Of a stretch of 64,000 nt of DNA, positions 44,462-53,176 are shown in pieces; the stretch's first letter is position 1, and every line of letters starts with the position of its first letter. The stretch spans positions 434,001 through 498,000 of the forward strand of contig JACKHB010000002.1 in the NCBI GenBank assembly GCA_020639195.1, in the 5' to 3' direction. The position numbers and the translations under genes were made by a program. The notes beneath the pieces were generated by a model. The model saw only the letters and a program-made list of their open reading frames with translations. It ran no database searches and was not told the DNA's origin. This stretch comes from Phycisphaeraceae bacterium (GTDB lineage Bacteria > Planctomycetota > Phycisphaerae > Phycisphaerales > UBA1924).

Positions 44462-44526
44462 GGATCTCCTGCGTTGCAAGGGGCAGGCGCAGTGTATCGT
44501 CCAGCGCCGCGTCCCGCGTCTTCGCC

Positions 44527-45477
44527 ATGCCCCACACAGCCACCACACGCCTTGCGCCCTCGCCCACCGGAGCGCTCCACCTCGGCAATGCCAGGACGTT
44601 CCTGATCAATTGGGCTCTCGCGCGACAGCGCGGCTGGCGGATCGTGCTGCGCATCGAGGACCTCGATACACCCCGCGTCAAGTCCGAGTCCATCGCGCAG
44701 ACCATCGACATCCTGCGCTGGCTCGGCATCGACTGGGACGACGGCCCCTTGATCCAATCGGAAGAACCCGGGCCGGCGCACGAGGCGATGTCACGCCTGG
44801 CGCACGCCGGCGAGGCGTACCCCTGCGCGCTGACGCGCGCGCAGATCGAGGCGGCGGCGAGCGCGCCGCAGGAGGGGGTGCACGAGCCGCACTTTCCGAT
44901 CGAGCTGCGCCCGGCCCTGTCTCCGGTGCGCTTCGACCGGCCCGACACGAACTGGCGGTTCGCGGCACCCTCCGGAGCGATCGAGTTCCACGATGAGGTG
45001 TACGGGACCACGCGCGTCGACGTCGCGGGCACGGTCGGGGACTTCGTGATCTGGACCAAGAGGGGTCAGCCGAGCTATCAACTCGCGGTCGTCGTCGACG
45101 ACGCCCGACAAGGAGTGACGCACGTCGTTCGCGGCAGCGACCTGCTGGAATCCACCGCGCGGCAGATCCTCCTGTACCGAGCGCTCGGCCTGGGCCCACC
45201 GCCTCACTCCATCCACCTGCCCCTGGTCGTTGGCGCCGACGGCCTGCGACTGGCCAAGCGGCACGGCGACACGCGCCTGGCGCAGTATCGCGACCGGGGC
45301 GCGGACCCCCAGCGGATCATCGGCCTGATCGCCGCGTGGTCCGGCGTGGGAGATCCGCTGCATCCACGGGAAATCACCGCCGATACCTTCATGCGGGCGT
45401 TTGATCTTCGTACCATGCCGCGAGGCAACGTCACCTTCCGCGAGGAGGACGATCGATGGGCGCTCAGCGACGGGTGA
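44527..45477 (+). CDS. gluQ: Glutamyl-Q tRNA(Asp) synthetase-like protein
   Basis: The 316-residue protein is a truncated glutamyl-tRNA-synthetase: the HIGH-type APSPTGALHLGNAR and KMSKS-type LRLAKRHGDTRL are present, but the anticodon-binding domain is absent, as in GluQ, which charges glutamate onto the queuosine of tRNA-Asp. The zinc-binding part of E. coli GluQ (three Cys) is not conserved here: one Cys in YPCALTRAQ. It overlaps the DUF192 gene by 22 bases. Whether it modifies tRNA or is a true aminoacyl synthetase can only be tested biochemically. Confidence 0.85.
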   Translation: MPHTATTRLAPSPTGALHLGNARTFLINWALARQRGWRIVLRIEDLDTPRVKSESIAQTIDILRWLGIDWDDGPLIQSEEPGPAHEAMSRLAHAGEAYPCALTRAQIEAAASAPQEGVHEPHFPIELRPALSPVRFDRPDTNWRFAAPSGAIEFHDEVYGTTRVDVAGTVGDFVIWTKRGQPSYQLAVVVDDARQGVTHVVRGSDLLESTARQILLYRALGLGPPPHSIHLPLVVGADGLRLAKRHGDTRLAQYRDRGADPQRIIGLIAAWSGVGDPLHPREITADTFMRAFDLRTMPRGNVTFREEDDRWALSDG

Positions 45478-46058
45478 TGATCGGGGCATTGGTGTTGGCC
45501 TGTCTGGGCCTGATCGGCGTCATCGCGATCAGCGCCGCCACGGGCGACTCGCAGCCCGGTGGGAGCGCCGGGTCGCGCGACACGGGCGAGATCACCGAAG
45601 CGGGCCTGCCCATCGAGGAACTCTCGATCGCTGGCGAGACGTTCCGCCTCGAGGTGGCCGCCACCAACGAGCACCGCATGAAGGGCCTTGGCGATCGCGA
45701 GGAGATCGCCGAGAAGGGCGGGATGCTGTTCACCTTCCGCCATCCCCAGGTGCGGTACTTCGTCATGCGGGACTGCTACGCGGACATCGACATCATCTTT
45801 CTCGACGCGGTCGGCCGCATCACCGCGACCCACGCGATGACGATCGAAGAGCCCCGGGGCGACGACGAAACCGACAACCAGTACGCCTCCCGGCTCAAGC
45901 GATACTCAAGCCGCCATCCGTGCCAATTCGCCATCGAACTCAAGGGCGGCACGATCGAACGCCTCAGCACCGATCCCGAGACGGCCCGCAAGTTCGCTCC
46001 CGGCCAGAAGATCCGCCTGGACTACAAGCGATTGCGCCGCAACGCCGAACCCGACTGA
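45456..46058 (+). CDS. DUF192 family protein
   Basis: The 200-residue protein has an N-terminal transmembrane helix or signal (VMIGALVLACLGLIGVIAISA). The rest is a DUF192 domain: EHRMKGLGDREEIAEKGGMLF, MRDCYADIDIIFLDAVGRI and the C-terminal KRYSSRHPCQFAIELKGG. DUF192 proteins are small envelope proteins of unknown role. The ATG overlaps gluQ by 22 bases, so translation is probably coupled. Confidence 0.85.
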   Translation: MGAQRRVMIGALVLACLGLIGVIAISAATGDSQPGGSAGSRDTGEITEAGLPIEELSIAGETFRLEVAATNEHRMKGLGDREEIAEKGGMLFTFRHPQVRYFVMRDCYADIDIIFLDAVGRITATHAMTIEEPRGDDETDNQYASRLKRYSSRHPCQFAIELKGGTIERLSTDPETARKFAPGQKIRLDYKRLRRNAEPD

Positions 46059-46112
46059 AGCCCGCCATGCCACGCGCCGATAACGCGCCGGGCAAGCCCC
46101 CGGAGACGACGC

Positions 46113-47378
46113 ATGGCCCAGACGACGCTCGTGGTCGCGACTGACACCGCCATTCCCGATGCCTCGCGCTGGGTGGAGCCGCTCGTTCGCGCATGGCCTC
46201 GCCCCAACGACGTGCCAACCGTCCGAAGGCTCGATCTGCACACCTGGATGCAGGCTCGCGACGGCGACCTCCCGACCGCACCGATGCTCGCCATCCTCGG
46301 CGGGGATCTCGATGCACGTCGATTCGACCTCGTCGTCGAGGCCCTGCTCTCGCGCCCCGCGCCCTCGGTCGTGCTCGCTCCCGATCCCGTGGACAGCTTC
46401 CGCCGCGCGGAAGACGAGGGACTCGTGGTCGAGCCGTGGGAGACCGAACCCCGGGCGCTCGCCGGCGTCCTCCACGCGCTCATGCGACGCCAGCGGGCTG
46501 TCGCGGACCTGGCCAGCGAGGCCCGTCTCACGCGCGTGTCCGCGGCCGGACTGGCCGAAGAACTGAGCCACGTCCACGAGGAAATGGAGATCGCCGCGAG
46601 CATCCAGCGGGAGATCATGCCCCGCACGCTTCCCGGCGTCGACGGCATCGATTGCGGGCTGTTCTTTCGCCCCGCGGGCCAGGTCTCCGGAGACATCTAC
46701 GACTGCCGCGTGCTCGAGGACGGCCGGCTGAGCCTCTTCGTCGCCGACGCGGTCGGCCACGGCGTCCCCGCGGCGTTGCTCACCATGCTGGTGGCCCACA
46801 GCCTCGTCCGCTCGGAAGTCGTCAATGGTCGCACCACGTCATTGCCTCCCGCGCGCGTGCTCGATCGGCTCAACGCCGCGATGTGTGCGCGGCAGTTCAC
46901 CTCGCCGCGCTTCGCCACCGCCGTCTACGCGCTGATCGACCCGGGCAGCGGCGAGGCGATCGTGTCGGGTGCCGGGCATCCGTCCCCGATGCGATACAAG
47001 GGCGACCTCGCCACCCCCGTCGAGACCAGCGGCCCCCTGCTGGGCATCTTCGATGAGGCCGAGTTCGACGAGGTCCGATTCGCGCTCGAGCCGGGCGAGA
47101 CGCTCGTGTTCTACAGCGACGGATTCGAAACGGCCTTCGGCGGCCGCACGACCGCCGAGGGGCGCCCCCTTCCAAGCCGCGCGTACCTCGACGCGTTCCA
47201 GCGCATCCTCGGAACGGCCCAGCCCGCCGACCGCCTCTGCGGCGCCATGGCCGACCTTGCCGAAGACCTCGACCGCCAGGCCGGCTCGCTCCACCAGGTC
47301 GACGACCTGACCGCCCTGGCCGTGCGCCGGCTCGCCCCGGCGACACGCTCGCGCGAGCCGCTCACCCGCGCCGCCTGA
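46113..47378 (+). CDS. RsbU/SpoIIE-like PP2C phosphatase
   Basis: The 421-residue protein has a PP2C-type domain with metal-binding aspartates in GQVSGDIYDCRVLE and LFVADAVGHGVPAALLT, then YSDGFETAFGG and DDLTALAVRR at the end. Before it lies a helical linker of the type HVHEEMEIAASIQREIMP, found in RsbU-like regulators. The first 110 residues (DTAIPDASRWVEPLV, TAPMLAILGGDLDARRFD) look like a degenerate receiver or similar Rossmann-type sensor. Such phosphatases control anti-sigma/anti-anti-sigma switches; no RsbV or RsbW gene is nearby. Confidence 0.88.
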   Translation: MAQTTLVVATDTAIPDASRWVEPLVRAWPRPNDVPTVRRLDLHTWMQARDGDLPTAPMLAILGGDLDARRFDLVVEALLSRPAPSVVLAPDPVDSFRRAEDEGLVVEPWETEPRALAGVLHALMRRQRAVADLASEARLTRVSAAGLAEELSHVHEEMEIAASIQREIMPRTLPGVDGIDCGLFFRPAGQVSGDIYDCRVLEDGRLSLFVADAVGHGVPAALLTMLVAHSLVRSEVVNGRTTSLPPARVLDRLNAAMCARQFTSPRFATAVYALIDPGSGEAIVSGAGHPSPMRYKGDLATPVETSGPLLGIFDEAEFDEVRFALEPGETLVFYSDGFETAFGGRTTAEGRPLPSRAYLDAFQRILGTAQPADRLCGAMADLAEDLDRQAGSLHQVDDLTALAVRRLAPATRSREPLTRAA

Positions 47379-47398
47379 GACTCCCTTCCGCCGAATCG

Positions 47399-48346
47399 CT
47401 ACTTGGTCGCTCTGCCATTTCCTCTCACGACCATCCCCCTGGCCAGCACCAGTGGCAACCCCAGCACGTACGCGATTCGCCCATCGCGCACCTGCCACCA
47501 CAGGGTCGCCCACCACATGTGCAGCACGGCCCGCACGCGCCCGGCCCGAGCCTGCCCGTAGCTGATCGCCCGCCCCGCGCGGCAGATGTACCGCCGCCGC
47601 TCGCGCGCCCGCCCGCGCCCGCCGGGCAGTTCGCCCCGCCGCTCCTTGCGCACCATTCGGATCACGCCGCTGTAGGTCAAATCTCGTTGTTTGGTCCGGT
47701 TCATCTCGTGCTCGCGGTAGAGCACCGTGCGCGGCGACTCGATCACGATGAACCCCGGGCGCGACCCGACCTTGATCGCGACCTCCAGATCCTCGAGGTA
47801 GATGTTCCCCCCATCGAACCCGCCCGTCTCCAGCAGCGCCCTCCGCTCGCACGTCATCACCGTGGTCGCAAACCACAGGGCCCGGTCCGACGCCTCGAAC
47901 ACATCGCGATAGTTCGTCGCCTTCAGTTCCGTGTGCGCCGGGTAGCCGCCCACCCCCGGCTCGGGCGGATCTCCCCTGAACCGCGAAGCCTGCGCCAGCA
48001 GGAGCGCCGCTGGCCCCGGCGCCGCGTCGATCGCCTCGGCCTGCGTGCGCAGCGCCCACGGCGTCAGCAGGTCGTCGGCGTCCAGAAAGACGATGTACTC
48101 ACCCGCTGCCGCCTCGGTCCCCGCGTTCCGCGCGGCTCCCGGCCCCGCGTTGGCCTGCGAGATCACACGGAAGCGAGGATCTCCCCCCACCGCGGCACGC
48201 GCCACCTCCACCGTGTCGTCCTTGGATCCATCGTCCACGACGATGGCCTCAAAGTCCGTGAACGTCTGGCCCAGCACCGACCGCAGCGTCGCGCCGATGT
48301 ACGGCGAGGCGTTGTACGCGGGGATCACCAGCGAGAAACGGGGCAT
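47399..48346 (-). CDS. Family 2 glycosyltransferase
   Basis: The 315-residue protein has the GT-A fold: SLVIPAYNASPYIGATL, VVDDGSKDDT, NAGPGAARNAG and the metal-binding FLDADD. A C-terminal hydrophobic stretch (MWWATLWWQV) may associate with the membrane. It probably transfers a sugar in surface polysaccharide synthesis; the acceptor is unknown. It lies 55 bases after uvrA on the same strand and converges on the RsbU-like gene. Confidence 0.9.
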   Translation of the reverse strand: MPRFSLVIPAYNASPYIGATLRSVLGQTFTDFEAIVVDDGSKDDTVEVARAAVGGDPRFRVISQANAGPGAARNAGTEAAAGEYIVFLDADDLLTPWALRTQAEAIDAAPGPAALLLAQASRFRGDPPEPGVGGYPAHTELKATNYRDVFEASDRALWFATTVMTCERRALLETGGFDGGNIYLEDLEVAIKVGSRPGFIVIESPRTVLYREHEMNRTKQRDLTYSGVIRMVRKERRGELPGGRGRARERRRYICRAGRAISYGQARAGRVRAVLHMWWATLWWQVRDGRIAYVLGLPLVLARGMVVRGNGRATK

Positions 48347-48401
48347 GGGGTCAGATATCGACCTCGCGCCCGCGCTGGGTTGATTCCCGTCGCCCTGATT
48401 C

Positions 48402-51400
48402 TCACGTTGAAAGCACGGGCTTGAGGTATTCGCCCGTGTAGCTCTTGACGACCCGCGCCACCTGCTCGGGCGTGCCCGTCGCGATCACCGTTCCGCCCCC
48501 CGCGCCCCCCTCGGGCCCCAGGTCGATGATCCAGTCCGCGCTCTTGACCACGTCAAGGTTGTGCTCGATCACCACCACCGTGTTGCCCGCCTCCACCAGC
48601 CGATGCAGCACGATCAGCAGCTTCCTCACATCCTCGAAGTGCAGCCCCGTCGTCGGTTCATCCAGCACGTACAGGCAGTTCGCGTACGCGCCCGGGTTGT
48701 TCTTCGTCCCGCCACCCTTGCCCAGTTCGGTCGCCAGCTTCACGCGCTGCGCCTCGCCCCCCGACAGCGTCGTCGACGGCTGCCCCAGCGTGATGTACCC
48801 AAGCCCCACATCCCGCAGGCACTCGACAAACCGCAGCACCTTCGGATGGCTCTCGAAGAACCCGCACGCGTCCTCCACCGTCATATCCAGCACGTGGGAG
48901 ATGTTCTTGCCGCGGTACAGCACCTCCAGCGTCTCGCGGTTGTACCGCTTGCCCGCGCACACCTCGCACTCCACGTACACGTCCGCCAGGAAGTGCATCT
49001 CGATCTTCTTCAGCCCCTGCCCCTGGCACGCCTCGCACCGCCCGCCGCCATTGGCGCTCGAGACGTTGAAGCTGAACCGACCCGGCTTGTACCCCCGGAT
49101 CTTCGCCTCGCGGGACTGCGCGAACAGCGCCCGGATGTCGTCGAAGATCCCCGTGTACGTCGCCGGGTTGCTCCGGGGCGTCCGCCCGATCGGGCTCTGG
49201 TCCACCTCGATCACCCGGTCCACCTGCTTGAGCCCTGTCAGCCGCGTGTGCGCGCCCGGGATCACCCGCGCCCCGTGCAATTCCCGCCGCGCCGCCTTGA
49301 GCAGGATCTCGTTGACCAGCGTGCTCTTGCCTGACCCCGACACCCCCGTCACCGCCACCAGCCCGCCCAGCGGGAACGACACGTCGATCGACCGCAGGTT
49401 GTTCTCCCTCGCCCCCTTGACCGCGATCGCCCGCTTGTCGCTCAGCTTCCGCCGCTTCGCCGGCGTCTCGATCGTGCGCCGCCCCGAGAGGTACTCGCCC
49501 GTCACCGACTCGGGCTCATCGCACAGGTCCGCGATCGACCCCTGCGCGACGATCCGCCCGCCGTGCACGCCCGCGCCGGGCCCGACGTCCACGAGGTGAT
49601 CCGCCGCCTCGATCATCTCGCGGTCGTGCTCCACCACGATCACGGTGTTGCCGATGTCCGCCAGCCGGCGCAGCGTCGTGATCAGGCGCGTGTTGTCTCG
49701 CGCATGCAGCCCGATCGTCGGCTCGTCCAGCACATAGCACGCCCCGACCAGCCCGCTGCCCACCTGCGTCGCCAGGCGAATCCGCTGCGCCTCGCCCCCG
49801 CTGAGCGTCCCCGTCCGGCGGTCCAGGCTCAGGTACTCGAGCCCGACGCTCATCAGGAACCGCAGCCGGTTCCCCACCTCGCGCACGATCGGCTCGGCGA
49901 TGCGCTGCTGCTCGCGCGTCAGCTCCAGCGCCTCCATGAACGCCAGTGCATCGGAGATCGTCAGCCGGCTCAGCTCGGCGATGTTCAGCATCGAGCCGTC
50001 GTCGATCGGACGCCCGATGACATTCTCCGACCTCGCCCTGGACATCTCGGCCCGGTGGCCGCTGGTCAGCTGCAGGTGCAGCGCCTCGATCCGGAGCCGA
50101 TCTCCCAGGCACTCCGGGCACGCCTTGTCCGACATGAACCCGCTGAGCCACTCCTTCACCGACGGGTTCTCGGTGGTCGTCCACCACTGCTGGATGTTCG
50201 GGATCACACCCTCGAACTTGACCCCCCGCTTGCCCTCGGCCCTGGCCCCATGCAGCAGGGCGTGCCGCAGTTCGGGCGAGAACGACGAGACCGGCTGCGT
50301 GAACGACGCCCCGAACTCCTTGCAGAACCGCCTGAGCTTGCGGTTGTACCACGCGCGCACCGGCCCGTTCTTGTTCCACGCCGCCGCCGCCCCCTGCTGC
50401 AGGCTCAGCGATTCATCGGGAATCACCAGCGCCTCATCGAACTCCAGCAGCGTCCCCAGCCCATGGCACGTCGGGCACGCCCCCTGCGGTGAGTTGAAGC
50501 TGAACAGCCGGGGCTCCAGCTCCGGCAGCGCATACTCAGGAAACTCAGGGTCCGCCAGCGCCGTGCTGAACGCCAGGTCCTGCCATCTCTCCCCATCCTC
50601 CACGCTCACAATTACCCGCCCCTGACCCACGCGCAGCCCGCCCTCGATTGCCTCGGCCAGCCGCTGCCGGTCATCGCCCTTGATCACCAGCCGGTCGATC
50701 ACCGCCTCGACATCGTGCTTCTGATAGCGCCCGAGCTTCAGCGGGTTCTCGCCCCCCTCCTTGAGCGCCTCGCGCAGCTCGATGACCGTCCCGTTGACCC
50801 GCGCCCGCCCCCACCCCTGCCGCTGCAGGTCCTCCAGCACGTCCTTGTGGAATCCCTTCTTTGCGCTCACCACCGGCGCCAGCACCAGCGCCCGCGCGCC
50901 GTCCCCGCGCCCGAGCACCGCGTCGACGATCTGCGGCGCGCTCGTCGCGCTGATCGGCACGCCCCGGCGCGCCAGCACCGTCCCGTCCTTCTTCGCCTTG
51001 CTCGGCGCCCAGCTGAACGCCCGCCCGCACCGCGCGTACAGCAGCCTCAGGTAGTCGTAGATCTCCGTCGTTGTGGCCACCGTCGAGCGCGGGTTGCTGC
51101 TGGCCGAGCGCTGCTCGATCGCGATCGTCGGGGGGATCCCCTCCACCTCGTCCACGTCCGGCTTGCGGATCTGGTCGAGGAACTGCCGCGCGTACGCCGA
51201 CAGGCTCTCCATGTACTTCCGCTGACCCTCGGCGAAGATCGTGTCAAAGGCCAGCGAGCTCTTGCCCGAGCCCGAGAGCCCCGTCATCACGATCAGTCGA
51301 TCGCGCGGGATCGCCAGGTCGATGTTCTTGAGATTGTGCTCGCGCGCGCCGCGGACCCGGATCGAGCGCATCGCCTCCGCCTCGTGTGCCCGCTCGCGAC

Positions 51401-51479
51401 CTCCGGGCGCGATGCCCGCATCAACCCGCACCACCCGCCGCGCCTCGGCCACGCCGTTGTCCGACCTCCGCTTTGCCAT
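48402..51479 (-). CDS. uvrA: UvrABC excinuclease subunit A
   Basis: UvrA finds DNA damage and loads UvrB. The 1,025-residue ABC ATPase has two nucleotide-binding modules: GLSGSGKSSLAFDTI and GVSGSGKSTLVNE (Walker A), two signature motifs (LSGGEAQR) and two zinc modules (CPECLGDRLR with CPTCHGLG, and CEACQGQGL with CEVCAGKR). Length and order are normal; a 32-residue charged N-terminal extension precedes the conserved start. GGAG lies before the ATG. It may be the second gene of an operon with the small membrane gene upstream. Confidence 0.97.
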   Translation of the reverse strand: MAKRRSDNGVAEARRVVRVDAGIAPGGRERAHEAEAMRSIRVRGAREHNLKNIDLAIPRDRLIVMTGLSGSGKSSLAFDTIFAEGQRKYMESLSAYARQFLDQIRKPDVDEVEGIPPTIAIEQRSASSNPRSTVATTTEIYDYLRLLYARCGRAFSWAPSKAKKDGTVLARRGVPISATSAPQIVDAVLGRGDGARALVLAPVVSAKKGFHKDVLEDLQRQGWGRARVNGTVIELREALKEGGENPLKLGRYQKHDVEAVIDRLVIKGDDRQRLAEAIEGGLRVGQGRVIVSVEDGERWQDLAFSTALADPEFPEYALPELEPRLFSFNSPQGACPTCHGLGTLLEFDEALVIPDESLSLQQGAAAAWNKNGPVRAWYNRKLRRFCKEFGASFTQPVSSFSPELRHALLHGARAEGKRGVKFEGVIPNIQQWWTTTENPSVKEWLSGFMSDKACPECLGDRLRIEALHLQLTSGHRAEMSRARSENVIGRPIDDGSMLNIAELSRLTISDALAFMEALELTREQQRIAEPIVREVGNRLRFLMSVGLEYLSLDRRTGTLSGGEAQRIRLATQVGSGLVGACYVLDEPTIGLHARDNTRLITTLRRLADIGNTVIVVEHDREMIEAADHLVDVGPGAGVHGGRIVAQGSIADLCDEPESVTGEYLSGRRTIETPAKRRKLSDKRAIAVKGARENNLRSIDVSFPLGGLVAVTGVSGSGKSTLVNEILLKAARRELHGARVIPGAHTRLTGLKQVDRVIEVDQSPIGRTPRSNPATYTGIFDDIRALFAQSREAKIRGYKPGRFSFNVSSANGGGRCEACQGQGLKKIEMHFLADVYVECEVCAGKRYNRETLEVLYRGKNISHVLDMTVEDACGFFESHPKVLRFVECLRDVGLGYITLGQPSTTLSGGEAQRVKLATELGKGGGTKNNPGAYANCLYVLDEPTTGLHFEDVRKLLIVLHRLVEAGNTVVVIEHNLDVVKSADWIIDLGPEGGAGGGTVIATGTPEQVARVVKSYTGEYLKPVLST

Positions 51480-51509
51480 GCCGACTCCGTTCGCTTCCCC
51501 CGACCCGCC

Positions 51510-51707
51510 TCACTCGCCGGGCGTGTCCGAATCCGAGGTGCCCTCCGCCAAGTCCCCGCCCCGCTGCCCGGACTCATGCGCCCGCTGCCTCGCCGATTGC
51601 AGCAACCCCAGCAGAATGAACCCCGCGCCCAGCGCCGCCAGATACACCCCCAGCCGGAACCACACGCGGTTCCCCCCCTCCACGCGCTCCCACCTCGGGT
51701 TCTCCAT
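51510..51707 (-). CDS. Small membrane protein, 65 residues
   Basis: The protein is a single transmembrane helix (LGVYLAALGAGFILLGLLQ) between a charged N-terminus and a hydrophilic Asp/Ser/Gly-rich tail. No domain is recognised. Its ATG has TAGGAT 5 bases upstream. It ends 30 bases before uvrA, on the same strand, so both may share one transcript, though no functional link is evident. Confidence 0.65.
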   Translation of the reverse strand: MENPRWERVEGGNRVWFRLGVYLAALGAGFILLGLLQSARQRAHESGQRGGDLAEGTSDSDTPGE

Positions 51708-51712
51708 CCGCG

Positions 51713-51718
51713 ATCCTA
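51713..51718 (-). promoter_or_regulatory. -10 box of the 51510-51707 gene, leaderless type
   Basis: TAGGAT lies 5 bases before the ATG. It may also drive uvrA. Confidence 0.45.
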
Positions 51719-51751
51719 TGAACCCCGACGGCCGCCTCCGATCCTGACCAC

Positions 51752-51757
51752 TACCCT
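51752..51757 (+). promoter_or_regulatory. -10 box of the 51766 gene, near-leaderless type
   Basis: TACCCT lies 8 bases before the ATG, with no clear ribosome site. Confidence 0.4.
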
Positions 51758-51765
51758 CCCAGCGC

Positions 51766-53151
51766 ATGGAACGCACCCGTCGCACCTTTTTGAAGCGTTC
51801 GGCCGCGTGGGGGATCGGATTCGCGGGGCTGCGAAACGCGATCGGATGCTCCGGGGGCCACGGCCGTCTTGAACCGCTCGACCCCGGATTCGGCCCCCTC
51901 CTCAGCGACCCGCTCCACACCCTCGACCTCCCGAGCGGTTTCTCCTATCAGATCCTCTCCCGCGCGGGCGACGAGATGGACGATGGCCTCATCGTCCCAG
52001 CCAAGCACGACGGCATGGCGGCCTTCCCCGGGCCCGATGGCCTGACCATCCTCGTCCGAAACCACGAACTCGACTTCACTATGTCCGGCCCGACGGCGTT
52101 CGGCCCGCGCGCTGAGCGCATGACTCGCATCGACCCCTCTCTGCTCTACGACGCGGGTGGACCGGCCGGACCGTGCCGCGGCGGATGCACCACGCTCGTC
52201 TATGACACCAAGTCCGGGCGCGAGCCGGGAGAACTCAAACGCCACTTCCTCTCCTTGGCCGGCACGGAGTACAACTGCGCGGGCGGGCCCACCCCGCGAG
52301 GCACGTGGATCTCCTGCGAAGAGACGGTCTCGCGGCGCGATTCGAGGCACACGCGCGACCACGGCTACTGCTTCGAAGTTCCCGCATCACCCGAGCCCGG
52401 CCTCGCCCGTCCCGTCCCCATCGTCGCGATGGGGCGGATGCGCCACGAGGCCTGCGCGACGGACCCCCGTTCCGGGATCGTCTACATGACCGAAGACCGC
52501 GACGACGGCCTCATCTACCGCTACCTCCCCAACGATCGCGACCGACTGCTTCAGGGCGGGCGCTTACAGGCCCTCGCCATCGCATCCGTCCCCAGCCTCG
52601 ACACCCGCAACTGGCAATCGCGCCAACTCGTGCCGGGCCAGCGCCTCCCGGTCGAGTGGATCGACATCGAAGACATCGAGTCTCCCGACGACTCGCTCCG
52701 CCGGCAGGGCTTCGACAAGGGAGGCGCGAAGTTCGCCCGCGGCGAGGGCATGTGGATGGGCCGCGCCGAGGTGTTCTTCGCCTGCACCACGGGCGGCTCG
52801 CGACGCCTTGGCCAGATCTTCCGGCTGATTCCCGGAGACGATGGCCACGCCGACTCGCTCGAACTCTTCGTGGAGTCGCCCGGGCCGCAGGTCATCGAGA
52901 ACGCCGACAACGTCACCGTCGCCCCGTGGGGTGACCTGATCGTCTGCGAGGATGGGCCCGGATCGCAGCACCTGCTCGGGATCCGTCCCAGCGGCGCGGT
53001 GTACCGCCTGGCCACCAACGCCCGATCCGGCTCGGAGTTCGCCGGCGCAACGTTCAGCCCCGACGGCAGCACGCTGTTCGTCAATCTGCAGGGCGATGGC
53101 ATGACGCTGGCCATCCGTGGTCCGTGGACCCGACCCGCAGACGATCGCTGA
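51766..53151 (+). CDS. PhoX-like secreted phosphatase/propeller protein (DUF839)
   Basis: The 461-residue protein has a Tat signal (RRTFLKRSAAWGIGFAG) and the PhoX/DUF839 layout: PSGFSYQILSRAG, LTILVRNHELDF, CRGGCTTLVYD, NCAGGPTPRGTWISCEET, MGRMRHEACATDP and GSEFAGATFSPDGSTLFVN. PhoX enzymes are calcium- and iron-dependent alkaline phosphatases folded as six-blade propellers, though not all DUF839 proteins are phosphatases. The metal-binding cysteine and acidic residues of PhoX appear in RNHE, CEE and RHE motifs. Exported to the periplasm or surface; a role in phosphate supply is likely. Confidence 0.85.
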   Translation: MERTRRTFLKRSAAWGIGFAGLRNAIGCSGGHGRLEPLDPGFGPLLSDPLHTLDLPSGFSYQILSRAGDEMDDGLIVPAKHDGMAAFPGPDGLTILVRNHELDFTMSGPTAFGPRAERMTRIDPSLLYDAGGPAGPCRGGCTTLVYDTKSGREPGELKRHFLSLAGTEYNCAGGPTPRGTWISCEETVSRRDSRHTRDHGYCFEVPASPEPGLARPVPIVAMGRMRHEACATDPRSGIVYMTEDRDDGLIYRYLPNDRDRLLQGGRLQALAIASVPSLDTRNWQSRQLVPGQRLPVEWIDIEDIESPDDSLRRQGFDKGGAKFARGEGMWMGRAEVFFACTTGGSRRLGQIFRLIPGDDGHADSLELFVESPGPQVIENADNVTVAPWGDLIVCEDGPGSQHLLGIRPSGAVYRLATNARSGSEFAGATFSPDGSTLFVNLQGDGMTLAIRGPWTRPADDR

Positions 53152-53164
53152 TCCCTCCATCCCA

Positions 53165-53170
53165 TAGGAT
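53165..53170 (+). promoter_or_regulatory. -10 box of cca, leaderless type
   Basis: TAGGAT lies 6 bases before the GTG at 53177, only 14 bases after the previous gene's stop codon. Confidence 0.45.
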
Positions 53171-53176
53171 CCCGGC

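Noticed and set aside
42201..45059. A 952-residue form of the ankyrin protein
   Set aside because: The extra 306 residues are antisense to gluQ and out of frame with phhB; the signal peptide begins at 44141.
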